Assembly (NCBI GenBank): GCA_034666705.1 | Contig: JAXDLH010000023.1 | Location: forward strand, 1 to 45,534 | Length of the DNA stretch: 45,534 nt | Source: JAXDLH01 sp034666705 | GTDB lineage: Bacteria; Chloroflexota; UBA6077; SHYK01 | Direction: 5' to 3' | Shown here: positions 15,136 through 22,621 of the stretch, one piece after another | Layout of the letters: each line of letters begins with the position of its first letter | Numbering within the stretch: the first letter of the stretch is position 1 | Position numbers and translations under genes: made by a program | Notes under the pieces: model-generated | Database searches by the model: none | What the model was told of the DNA's origin: nothing | Seen by the model: the letters and a program-made list of their open reading frames with translations, nothing else

Positions 15136-16356
15136 TTAATCCAGTCCCGCAATCACCAGGCCGACGGGGCGCTTGCCGAGGCGTTGCGCGCCCTGGGGTG
15201 TGATCACGACGGTGTCGCCCCAACTGCCGCTGTAGCGGCGGCCGTTGGCCTCCAGGCGCAGGGACGGCTTGAAGACGAACGCCCACCCCGGCGTGAACAC
15301 CGCGTCGTAGTCGGTTTGCTCGCGCCCGCCGGTGACCAGGGGACCGTCAGAGCCAAGGCCACGGCCGTGCATGGCGAGCGAGCCGGCCGCCTTCGTGTAG
15401 CTCGATCCGGTTGGCAGCACCTCCGCGCCCAGCGACTTGCACAGCTCATCGATCTCGCCGACGGTTACGCCCGGCTTCAACGCATCGAAGCAGCGCTGCC
15501 AGTACTCGGCGTGCATTGCATGGAGGTCCTTGTACACCGGATCGCAGTCCTGGACGGCGAAAGGCTGCACCCCCTGCGCGTGGTAGCCCGCGTACGCTGC
15601 CTCGATCTCGTTCACGATCAGGTAGCCGCGCTCCAGCGGCGCATGGCCCGGCCGGGTCAGCGTTTGCGGATGCAGCCCGGTGCCCCAGTGATTGTGCACG
15701 GGGATCTCGCTGCCGCCCATGACGAGCTCGCCGATGGCGGCGCCCCACACCGTGTAGTCCATGACGCCGGGCCTGGCTACCTCGGTGACCCGGTCGATCG
15801 CCCGCTCGATGAGCTCGGTGCTCTTCTGCAGCATCGCGATCTCTTCATCGCTCTTGATGGTCCGAATGGATGCGAGCTGCTGCGAGTAGTCCACCCACTC
15901 GACGTTGGGGAACGCCTCAGTCAGCGCGCGCATGAAGCCGTGAAGCACCGTGCCCTCGGGCGCGCGGATGTAGTCGCCGAGCCCGACGATGCCCACCCGG
16001 TTGCGGGGCAGCTTGACCTCGCGCAGCTTCCCGACCACGCCCGCCCCGTAGGCGCGTCGGGCCTCACGCAGGTCGGTGACCCAATCCTGCACGTGCCGCC
16101 ACCGCTCGTGGCTCGTGGCGACCGCCGCGACCTCGCCCTCCAAAGGGAACACGCAGGCCACGTCTGCGTCGCCGCCGCCGCCGACGTGGGAGAGATAGCG
16201 CGCCTCGGCCTGGAAGTGGGTGGAGTGACCGGTGTTGTTCGGTGCGATCACGCAGTCGACATTGTCGCGTTCCATCGCCTCACGCACGAGGCTCCAGCGC
16301 CGGTCGCGCTCGGTGTGGGTGAAGCGCGGCTGATCGTAGATCTGTTCCTCGGGCAT
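15136..16356 (-). CDS. M24-family (Xaa-Pro peptidase/creatinase fold) protein lacking the usual metal ligands
   Basis: A 406-residue protein with the two-domain creatinase/prolidase layout: an N-terminal domain to about residue 165 and a C-terminal 'pitta-bread' domain. The ATG at 16356 follows AGGAGG. In M24 peptidases two metal Asp residues lie in 'DxG...D.TRTF'; here the region reads 'LIVNEIEAAYAGYHAQGV', with neither Asp. The 'EPG' Glu is replaced in 'FVFKPSLR', and the last Glu falls in 'SGSWGDTVVIT'. The His in 'SLAMHGRGLGSDG' remains. Loss of four of five ligands makes peptidase activity unlikely; a metal-independent creatinase-like amidinohydrolase role or a binding role fits better. 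It is convergent with the LLM gene. Confidence 0.85.
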   Translation of the reverse strand: MPEEQIYDQPRFTHTERDRRWSLVREAMERDNVDCVIAPNNTGHSTHFQAEARYLSHVGGGGDADVACVFPLEGEVAAVATSHERWRHVQDWVTDLREARRAYGAGVVGKLREVKLPRNRVGIVGLGDYIRAPEGTVLHGFMRALTEAFPNVEWVDYSQQLASIRTIKSDEEIAMLQKSTELIERAIDRVTEVARPGVMDYTVWGAAIGELVMGGSEIPVHNHWGTGLHPQTLTRPGHAPLERGYLIVNEIEAAYAGYHAQGVQPFAVQDCDPVYKDLHAMHAEYWQRCFDALKPGVTVGEIDELCKSLGAEVLPTGSSYTKAAGSLAMHGRGLGSDGPLVTGGREQTDYDAVFTPGWAFVFKPSLRLEANGRRYSGSWGDTVVITPQGAQRLGKRPVGLVIAGLD

Positions 16357-16590
16357 CGGTCCTCCTGATTCGTGGTGAGGCTGTTTGACGCGAGGCTGCA
16401 TGCGGCCGGCGCCCAGCGATGATAAAGCGTAAGACGGGACGTTTGCGATCCAGGCTCTTCGACCGATTCAGGACAGGCCGCGCGAGGGACCTACGCCTCC
16501 GTGTTGGCGGCTGGTGCTCGTCGGTGAGATACGAATTGCCCGATGGCAGTGTACCGCGGGTTGATCCATCCATACTGGCGCATAAAGCGA

Positions 16591-16622
16591 GGGGGGCGGG
16601 CGCCCACGGCGGCCCGCCCCCC
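16591..16622 (-). terminator. Strong GC terminator hairpin after the secreted-protein gene
   Basis: A perfect 11-bp inverted repeat (16591-16601 and 16612-16622) made of G6-C-G3-C and its complement, starting 30 bases after the stop on the minus strand and followed there by TCGCTTTAT. The remaining sequence down to the M24 start at 16356 holds no gene that I can support. Confidence 0.65.
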
Positions 16623-16651
16623 GAAGGGTCACTCCGAGGAGGGGAATGCGT

Positions 16652-18724
16652 CTAGCAGCTGACGAGGACTCCATTCGACGGAGTCGATTGCCCGCTTGTC
16701 GCCCCGTTCGCAGTGGCGATCACTGCGAAGTACCAGGTGCCTGTAGTCGGCACCGTGACCTGGGTCGACGTTGTGGTTACCGTACCACCGTACGTCGTGA
16801 GGCTACCTGGAGTCGTGCCATAGTACACAGCGTAGTTAGTTGCGGATGCCACCCCGGTCCAGTTGACCTGGATGGTACGGCACCCATTGAGCAGTCCTGC
16901 CTGTACGTTCGCGGGGGGCTGAATCGTGGTGTTGCAGGTATTGTTGAACGTCCCGAACTGGCTACAGCCGAAGTTATTGTTCGAGCAGGATGCATATTGG
17001 CCCGGCGTATAGAGACAATACTGCGAGCCCGGGCACGGCTGATTCACCGGGTATCCAGTTTGTGCATTCGGGAACGAGGGGTTGCACTGGGTACTGCCGC
17101 ATCCCGTGTTGTAGAAGGTCGTGGTGCACGAGCCATAGAAATTGCCGTTGCACGACGGATAGGTCGCAGCCGCATTCACCTGGTTGCAGTACTGCGAGCC
17201 CGGACACGGCCCGTACGGGAGCGACGAGTTAACGGTCGGGAACGTGGGATTGCATGCCGAGGAGCCGGTGGCGCAGCCACCATACACACTGCCCGACGTG
17301 CAGTTATTGGTACACCCGCCGTAGAAATTGTTCGCGGTCGAACAGTTGTTGTAGAGCGAGTTCGTACACGACGGGTAGGATGCCGGGCTCTGCGTGCAGT
17401 ATGTCGAGCCGGGACACGGCACGTTGTTGACGCCCGTGTTATTCGTTGGGAACCCGGGGTTACACGAGGTGTTGTAGCCGTTGTTGATGCAGTTGACACT
17501 CGTGCCGTAGAAGTTGGTGTTGGTGCCGTAGGAGTTGGTGGTGTTCACGCAGTTGCCGTTGTAGACGTTACTGAGGTTGTTGATGCTGGACGTGGCGGAC
17601 ACAGTAACCGCCACCGAGTCCGATACGGTACCGCCGGTCACGTCTGCCGCGGCGGTAAGGGTCTGACTGCCGGTGGTCAAGCTCTGCGAGTTCAGCGTGA
17701 ACGTCCACCCGCCGGTCACCGAGCCCGTGCGGCCACTCGCGCAGACGCTCGCCAGGTTGGTGGTCGACTGGCCGGTGGTGGCATTGCCGAGCAGCGTGCC
17801 ATTGAGGCCGCCAGCGTAGATGCGCACGTTGGTTGCCGGCTGGCCGGTGGTGCAGTCGACGGCGTAGCCGCTAACGGTGTAGGAGCCGCTCACGGTCGCG
17901 CCGGTCCCTGGGGTTTGGATCTTCACGACCCCGCTGGGGCCTGCCGGCGCCGAACCGGCCACGATCGTGATCGAGGCGGTCACCGTCTGGCCGCTGCGCG
18001 TCGTCGAGACGTAGATCGTGTGGTTGCTGCCGGCGGGGGTGAGCCCGGAGGCGGTCCAGATGATGTCGTAGCCGCTATTCGCGAGATCGGTGCGGCCCGT
18101 GGCCGTTACCACGTCTGGGCGTGCTCGGTTGACCTGAGCAGTGCCAATTGCCTGACCCTGGCCGGGAGGCCCGTCGAGCGTAGCATTCACCTGGCTGCCG
18201 TCGACCCAGCCGGCGATGTCGATCTGCTGGCCATTGGAGATCGTGGCGCCCGCCGCCGGAGAATCGATCGAGAAGAATGGGGGCTGAACGTTGGCCGCGA
18301 TGGTGGCATACGCCGGCCCACAATTCGTCGTGACGTAGATGTAGAAGAGGTGCCGCCCGCTGGGCACGGTGCTCAGGTCCACGGTGGCCGTGAAGCCAAA
18401 GCTGTCCGTCCGGCCGAGCGCCGCATCGACGTCAGGCCTGGCCCTCGGATTCGCAGTGGCGAGAACGACGCCGCCTTGATCGAGCGTCTTATCGAGGACG
18501 ATCTGGGCCCCGCTGATGCCGCTGCCGTCCGATACGTTCTGGTCTACAGACCAACCCGCGAACGTGAACTGTCCAGAGATATTCGAGTTCGCTATTGGCG
18601 AGTCGATCGTGACGACCGGCGCGCAGTCCTGCTGCGCGGAGGCTGGTAAGACCGGCACCAGGCCGGCTAACAGAAACGCCAGGATCGGAAGGAGACCTAG
18701 CCGCGACGATAGACTCGGTTTCAT
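16652..18724 (-). CDS. Large secreted protein: three Ig-like domains, Cys/Asn/Gly/Tyr-rich repeats, fibronectin type III end
   Basis: A 690-residue exported protein of unrecognised function. The ATG at 18724 (GGAG 6 bases upstream) begins a Sec signal peptide ending 'LPASA-QQ' near residue 31; there is no lipobox, sortase motif or C-terminal anchor. Three Ig-like domains follow (about 36-147, 149-256, 266-377); the first two share 'RARPDV...GRTD'. Residues 382-602 are low in charge and rich in Cys, Asn, Gly and Tyr, with three copies of C-N-P-x-F-P, then P-C-P-G-S-x-Y-C, then Y-x-S-C (starting about 421, 491 and 547), alternating with 'FYGGC'-like motifs. A fibronectin type III domain ends the protein with a terminal Cys. 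DNA of the Cys-rich part is visibly less GC-rich than its surroundings. A disulfide-bonded surface, matrix or adhesive role is inferred. It is monocistronic. Confidence 0.88.
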   Translation of the reverse strand: MKPSLSSRLGLLPILAFLLAGLVPVLPASAQQDCAPVVTIDSPIANSNISGQFTFAGWSVDQNVSDGSGISGAQIVLDKTLDQGGVVLATANPRARPDVDAALGRTDSFGFTATVDLSTVPSGRHLFYIYVTTNCGPAYATIAANVQPPFFSIDSPAAGATISNGQQIDIAGWVDGSQVNATLDGPPGQGQAIGTAQVNRARPDVVTATGRTDLANSGYDIIWTASGLTPAGSNHTIYVSTTRSGQTVTASITIVAGSAPAGPSGVVKIQTPGTGATVSGSYTVSGYAVDCTTGQPATNVRIYAGGLNGTLLGNATTGQSTTNLASVCASGRTGSVTGGWTFTLNSQSLTTGSQTLTAAADVTGGTVSDSVAVTVSATSSINNLSNVYNGNCVNTTNSYGTNTNFYGTSVNCINNGYNTSCNPGFPTNNTGVNNVPCPGSTYCTQSPASYPSCTNSLYNNCSTANNFYGGCTNNCTSGSVYGGCATGSSACNPTFPTVNSSLPYGPCPGSQYCNQVNAAATYPSCNGNFYGSCTTTFYNTGCGSTQCNPSFPNAQTGYPVNQPCPGSQYCLYTPGQYASCSNNNFGCSQFGTFNNTCNTTIQPPANVQAGLLNGCRTIQVNWTGVASATNYAVYYGTTPGSLTTYGGTVTTTSTQVTVPTTGTWYFAVIATANGATSGQSTPSNGVLVSC

Positions 18725-18926
18725 CTCGTGCTCCACTGGATTTGACTCGCGCGCGTTTCGCGCGGCGGTTGCCGGGTATGCACGGCTCCAATGAGACGCA
18801 GGGCGGGCCTCGTGCGCACGCGACCCTCCGGTCACGCCACGCTCATCCACATCATACGCCTCTTGCCGATGCAGACGCAGACACCTATGCATTACCTATA
18901 TGTAACGAACCTGACCCGCCGGGTGT

Positions 18927-18940
18927 GACACAATTGTGTC
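18927..18940. promoter_or_regulatory. 14-bp perfect palindrome upstream of the secreted-protein gene
   Basis: The 261-base gap 18725-18985 is the only upstream region for the secreted protein. It contains the palindrome GACACAATTGTGTC and, 22 bases closer to the gene, TTAC-6-GTAA in an AT-rich patch that could include a -10 element. An operator is plausible; the binding protein is unknown. Confidence 0.4.
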
Positions 18941-18985
18941 GAGGTCCAAACCGACATCCCCCACTTGCCACTTGTTGCCGTGAGG

Positions 18986-19552
18986 CTAGGCGGGTTGGAG
19001 GTACCGCTGGATGACCTCGTCGAGCGGGAGCACCTGCCCATGGAGCACGCTACGCACGATCCGCAGCGCTCCCTCCTGCGCGCCGGGCGGCTCCTGCTCG
19101 CGGTGCACCATCGTGCAGTCCTCGACCACGACGACCTGGTAACGGTACTGGTGAGCGTCCGCTGCCGTCCATAGCACGGTGTTATCGGTGGAGGCCCCGG
19201 CGATGAGTACCATGTCGGCCCCCATCGTGCGCAGCGTGTAGTCCAGGTCGTTGTGCGAGAAGCCGCTGAGATATCGTTTGTAAATCGTGACGTCCTGGTC
19301 GATGGGTTGGAGCTCCGGAATGACCTCGAGCCCTTCGGAGCCCGCCATCATGCGCGACTCCCCGACGTTGTCCGTGGGGCGCCGCATGCTGTGGACGTGG
19401 ATGACCTGCACCCCGGCGGCATGAGCGGCATCTTTGAGGCGCCGCACCCGGGCGACCATGTCATACCCGAAGCCGCCTGGCGCCCAGCCGTAGCCCTTCG
19501 CCATGTCGAGGATAATCACCACTGGTTTGCGGGGCGCCGCCTGCTCTGTCAA
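18986..19552 (-). CDS. Isochorismatase-superfamily protein without the catalytic cysteine
   Basis: A 188-residue alpha/beta hydrolase-like protein of the isochorismatase/nicotinamidase superfamily. The general-acid Asp16 ('VVIILDMAKGYG') and Lys92 ('IYKRYLSGF') are present. The nucleophile position, normally in 'G-x-x-T-x-x-C-V-x-x-T', reads 'GASTDNTVLWTAADA', with Thr125 instead of Cys. Amidohydrolases of this superfamily need the Cys, whereas true isochorismatases such as EntB and PhzD lack it and hydrolyse a vinyl ether by acid catalysis. So this is probably not an amidase; ether or enol hydrolysis is possible. It starts at TTG 19552 behind AGGAG and is divergent from the ABC importer operon, with a 277-base gap without genes. 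Confidence 0.85.
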   Translation of the reverse strand: MTEQAAPRKPVVIILDMAKGYGWAPGGFGYDMVARVRRLKDAAHAAGVQVIHVHSMRRPTDNVGESRMMAGSEGLEVIPELQPIDQDVTIYKRYLSGFSHNDLDYTLRTMGADMVLIAGASTDNTVLWTAADAHQYRYQVVVVEDCTMVHREQEPPGAQEGALRIVRSVLHGQVLPLDEVIQRYLQPA

Positions 19553-19829
19553 AGAAGTCGCTCCTACCCAATTGTCGCGATGCCCAGGGCACAGGCAAAG
19601 CGAGCCGCGTTACGGCGCCTGCCCGGCCGACCGAGGGTCCGAATGAGCATACCGCGATTCGCATGACACACGCGGACCGCGACGCGGCGAGGGCCCGCAC
19701 GAGGCTCACGCTTTCCTCAGCACGTAGCTGGCGACTACACTCCCCGCAAGAGGCCTTTGTGCGCGGCCAACAGATTTCCCCCATACTCCCGCGATGTCCG
19801 CGCGAACCGCGAACGGAGGGCATTCTTCT

Positions 19830-21497
19830 ATGAGGCATAGCAACTATCGTCTCGGCACCATTCTCCTGAGTGTGGCGATGCTCGCTATGGCATGCAGTGG
19901 GCCCGGCGCCGGGCAAACGGGCGGCAACCAGGGGGCGGGCGGTGAGCAGCGCAACGGCGGCACCCTGCGGATTGCGACCCTGGGCAGCCTGCCGACGATC
20001 CTCCATCCGTATCCGCAGGCCGAGCATTACTCGGATCAGCTCGTCAACGAGGGTGCGGTGATGGGCGCCGGCCTGATCAATCTCGACGACAACACCCTCG
20101 AGTTCGGAGCGGACCAGAACTACGTGATGGCCACCGGATTGCCGACGATCTCGGCTGACGGGCGCACCTTCACCTTCACGCTCCGGAGCGACATCAAGTG
20201 GAGCGACGGCAAACCTATCACCTCCGCGGATTTCCTCTACGCGTGGCAGAATGCCTCTAAGGAGGAGAACAACTGGGTGGGATTCGACGACGTGGACCAT
20301 TTCGAATCGTTCGCCACGCCGGACGCACGCACGATCGTCGTCACGCTCAAGGATCGTTTTGCGCGCTTCGTAGCGATGAGCTACGCCGCTGGGATCGGGC
20401 CGGTGCCGCGCCAGGTCTGGGAGGGCAAGCCGTGGTACGACCCGCAGGCGAACCCGGAGATCACCAAGCCCACCGTAGTGAATGGGCCATGGATGCCCAA
20501 GGACTTCTCCACCGAGCACCATACCTACCAGCGAAACCCGAATTGGTGGGGTAAGCAGCCGAACATCGACCAGATCGACTTCGTCTCCGCCAGCCCGGAT
20601 ACCACGCTGGAGCTCCTCCGCACCGGGCAAGTGGAATGGGCGATGAACTTCCCTCCATCCCAGTTTCAGACGGCCAAAAGTCTGGCTAACGCGAACGTAT
20701 TCAACTGGACGAGCGCCTCTGGCTTGTACCGGGTGTTGCTCTTTAACCTGCAGCGTCCTCAGCTCAGGGATAAGCGAGTCCGCGAGGCGCTGTCGCGCGC
20801 CATCAATCGCGCTGACTTCGTGCAGTTCGAGGAGAACCTCGCGCAGCCGCAGCTTGGGCTGTTGCCCGCGAGCAACACGAAGTGGCTCAACGAGAACGTC
20901 GAGCATTACGACTTCGACGTGAACCGCGCCAAGCAGCTCCTGCCGGACGCCGGCTATCGGCTGGACGGGAAAGGAGCGCTGCGCGATGGGTCGGGGACCC
21001 AGCTCAATCTGGAGATCATCTACCCCACCACGAGCCAGCCGCGGCAGCGCGGGGCGACCTACATCCAGCAGCAGTGGAAGCAGTTGGGCGTGGACGTGAG
21101 CGTGACGGGCCTGGAGGCCAACGCCTTCTTCGCGAAATATGGGCGGCAAAAGGATTTCGACGTCGCGATGGGTAGCTACGGCGGGGGAACCCCGGACCCG
21201 ATCGTCCTCGAGAGCCAGGTCAAGACCGATGGGCAGCAGAACTCGGACGGCTATAGCAACCCGCGCGTCGATCAGTTGCTGCTGCAGGGCATCGTCGAGC
21301 AGGACGATACGCGCCGCAAGGCGATTTACGACGAGCTGCAGAAGATCGTGACCGACGATCTGCCTTTCTTCAACCTGATCACCGTGCAAAGCATCACGGC
21401 GATCGACAAGAAGGTCGCCGGGGCGAGCCCGAGTAAGGGCGATAACATGCTGACGGCGAACAACATGCAGATTCTCGACTGGTCGATCAAACAGTAG
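19830..21497 (+). CDS. ABC transporter substrate-binding lipoprotein, family 5 (peptide/nickel type)
   Basis: A 555-residue binding lipoprotein. The signal peptide ends at 'MLAMAC' with Cys22, followed by a Gly/Gln/Asn-rich linker. The family 5 (DppA/OppA) fold is shown by 'GGTLRIATLGSLPTILHPYP', 'FTFTLRSDIKWSDGKPITSADFLYAW' (split by me from a longer match), 'RVREALSRAINRADFV' and 'PDAGYRLDGKG'. It captures oligopeptides, opines, sugars or organic acids; the ligand is not predictable. It is the first gene of an importer operon, followed 17 bases later by two permeases. No dppD/dppF-type ATPase is present in the window, so ATPases must come from elsewhere. Confidence 0.93.
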   Translation: MRHSNYRLGTILLSVAMLAMACSGPGAGQTGGNQGAGGEQRNGGTLRIATLGSLPTILHPYPQAEHYSDQLVNEGAVMGAGLINLDDNTLEFGADQNYVMATGLPTISADGRTFTFTLRSDIKWSDGKPITSADFLYAWQNASKEENNWVGFDDVDHFESFATPDARTIVVTLKDRFARFVAMSYAAGIGPVPRQVWEGKPWYDPQANPEITKPTVVNGPWMPKDFSTEHHTYQRNPNWWGKQPNIDQIDFVSASPDTTLELLRTGQVEWAMNFPPSQFQTAKSLANANVFNWTSASGLYRVLLFNLQRPQLRDKRVREALSRAINRADFVQFEENLAQPQLGLLPASNTKWLNENVEHYDFDVNRAKQLLPDAGYRLDGKGALRDGSGTQLNLEIIYPTTSQPRQRGATYIQQQWKQLGVDVSVTGLEANAFFAKYGRQKDFDVAMGSYGGGTPDPIVLESQVKTDGQQNSDGYSNPRVDQLLLQGIVEQDDTRRKAIYDELQKIVTDDLPFFNLITVQSITAIDKKVAGASPSKGDNMLTANNMQILDWSIKQ

Positions 21498-21514
21498 GGT
21501 AGTAGGGACAGGTC

Positions 21515-22450
21515 GTGCGTTCGTTCCTCGTTCGGCGGCTCGTGCAGTCGGTCGTCCTGCTGTGGCTGCTGATGACCTTCACCTTCGCACTCACGCGGCT
21601 GGCGCCCGGTGGACCGGATGCCATCCTGGCCGAGCAACCGAACCTGAAGGCGGATCAAGTCGAACGCCTGCGCCGGCAGCTCGGCCTGGACGATCCGCTG
21701 CCGGAGGCGTATGCGAAGTGGATGGTCAACGCGGTCCGCTTCGATTTCGGCCGCTCGTACCATTACCTGCGGTCGCCACTGGAGGTCATGGGTGAACGGA
21801 TCTGGCCGACGGTGCAGCTCGAGGCCGTAGCGCTTCTCATTGGGTTGCTTGGCATTCCGCTCGGCGTCATCGCGGCGCTGCATCGAGGGCGGGCACCAGA
21901 TATCGCGATCCGCGTGTTCACCGTGCTCGGCGCGACGATGCCGAGCTGGTGGCTGGCCCTGGTGGCGATCGTGATCCTTGCGACCGTGATCGGTTGGTTC
22001 CCGAATGGCCAGGGCACGGCCAATCCCGGGGATTGGCTGGCGCACATCATCCTGCCGGCATTCATCCTGTCGTTGGGGACGATCGTCGCCTTCAGCCGGT
22101 ACGTGCGCAGTCAGGTCCTTGAGGTCGTCGAGCAGGACTACGTCCGCACGGCGCGGGCCAAGGGGTTGTCAGAGTTCATCGTCTCCCGGCGCCACATCCT
22201 GCGCAATGCGCTGCTGCCCCTGGTCACGCTGTTCGGCGGCGTGCTCCCGGGGTTGATCGGGGGCGCGGCGCTCGTCGAGGGGATCTTCAATTGGCCGGGC
22301 ATGGGCCGCCTCTTCCTGGAGGCCGCCGCCACCCGCGACTATCCGCTCCTCCTGGCGATGACGACCGTGCTCACGGTCGCCACGATGCTCGGCACCCTGC
22401 TGGCGGACCTGCTCTACGGCTTCGTCGACCCCCGGATTCGCTATGCATGA
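21515..22450 (+). CDS. ABC transporter permease, DppB/OppB type
   Basis: A 311-residue inner-membrane protein with about six helices, starting at a GTG 17 bases after the binding-protein stop. It begins 'RSFLVRRLVQSVVLLWLLMT', the conserved DppB opening. The cytoplasmic EAA loop that contacts the ATPase reads 'DYVRTARAKGLSEF' then 'RHILRNALLPLVTLFGG'. 'GGAALVEGIFNWPGMGRLF' near residue 250 is also typical. It pairs with the DppC-type permease to form the pore for the family 5 binding protein. A 171-base gap with a dispersed repeat separates it from its partner, which is unusual since these genes normally abut. Confidence 0.93.
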   Translation: MRSFLVRRLVQSVVLLWLLMTFTFALTRLAPGGPDAILAEQPNLKADQVERLRRQLGLDDPLPEAYAKWMVNAVRFDFGRSYHYLRSPLEVMGERIWPTVQLEAVALLIGLLGIPLGVIAALHRGRAPDIAIRVFTVLGATMPSWWLALVAIVILATVIGWFPNGQGTANPGDWLAHIILPAFILSLGTIVAFSRYVRSQVLEVVEQDYVRTARAKGLSEFIVSRRHILRNALLPLVTLFGGVLPGLIGGAALVEGIFNWPGMGRLFLEAAATRDYPLLLAMTTVLTVATMLGTLLADLLYGFVDPRIRYA

Positions 22451-22512
22451 GGATGATCAGGCCGGCGTGCGCCTTCGTCGCTTTCGCGGTAGCGTCGGCA
22501 GCCGAGGAGCAC

Positions 22513-22609
22513 GTCATCCTGAGCGAAGCGAAGGATCCGTGGCCCTAACGTCGGCGGGACGGATCTTTCGGCCTGGACCCCCCTGGCGGAGCCTCGGCAT
22601 GACAATTCC
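22513..22609. repeat. Palindromic dispersed repeat inserted between the two permease genes
   Basis: Positions 22513-22540 are identical over 28 bases to the reverse complement of 40424-40451. A second, inverted and diverged half ends near 22609 (GGCATGAC), so the whole resembles a hairpin of GTCATCC...GGATCC type. It fills most of the gap 22451-22621, which contains no gene. Confidence 0.75.
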
Positions 22610-22621
22610 CCTGGGGCCGAC

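Noticed and set aside
16646..18649. 667-residue open frame antisense to the secreted-protein gene
   Set aside because: It is Arg/Val/Gly-rich without any domain, has no convincing ribosome site, and mirrors a gene with signal peptide and clear domains on the other strand.
19461..21389. 642-residue open frame antisense to the ABC binding protein
   Set aside because: It is a GC-rich shadow frame with His/Arg/Leu bias and no recognisable domain; the plus strand encodes a clear family 5 lipoprotein.
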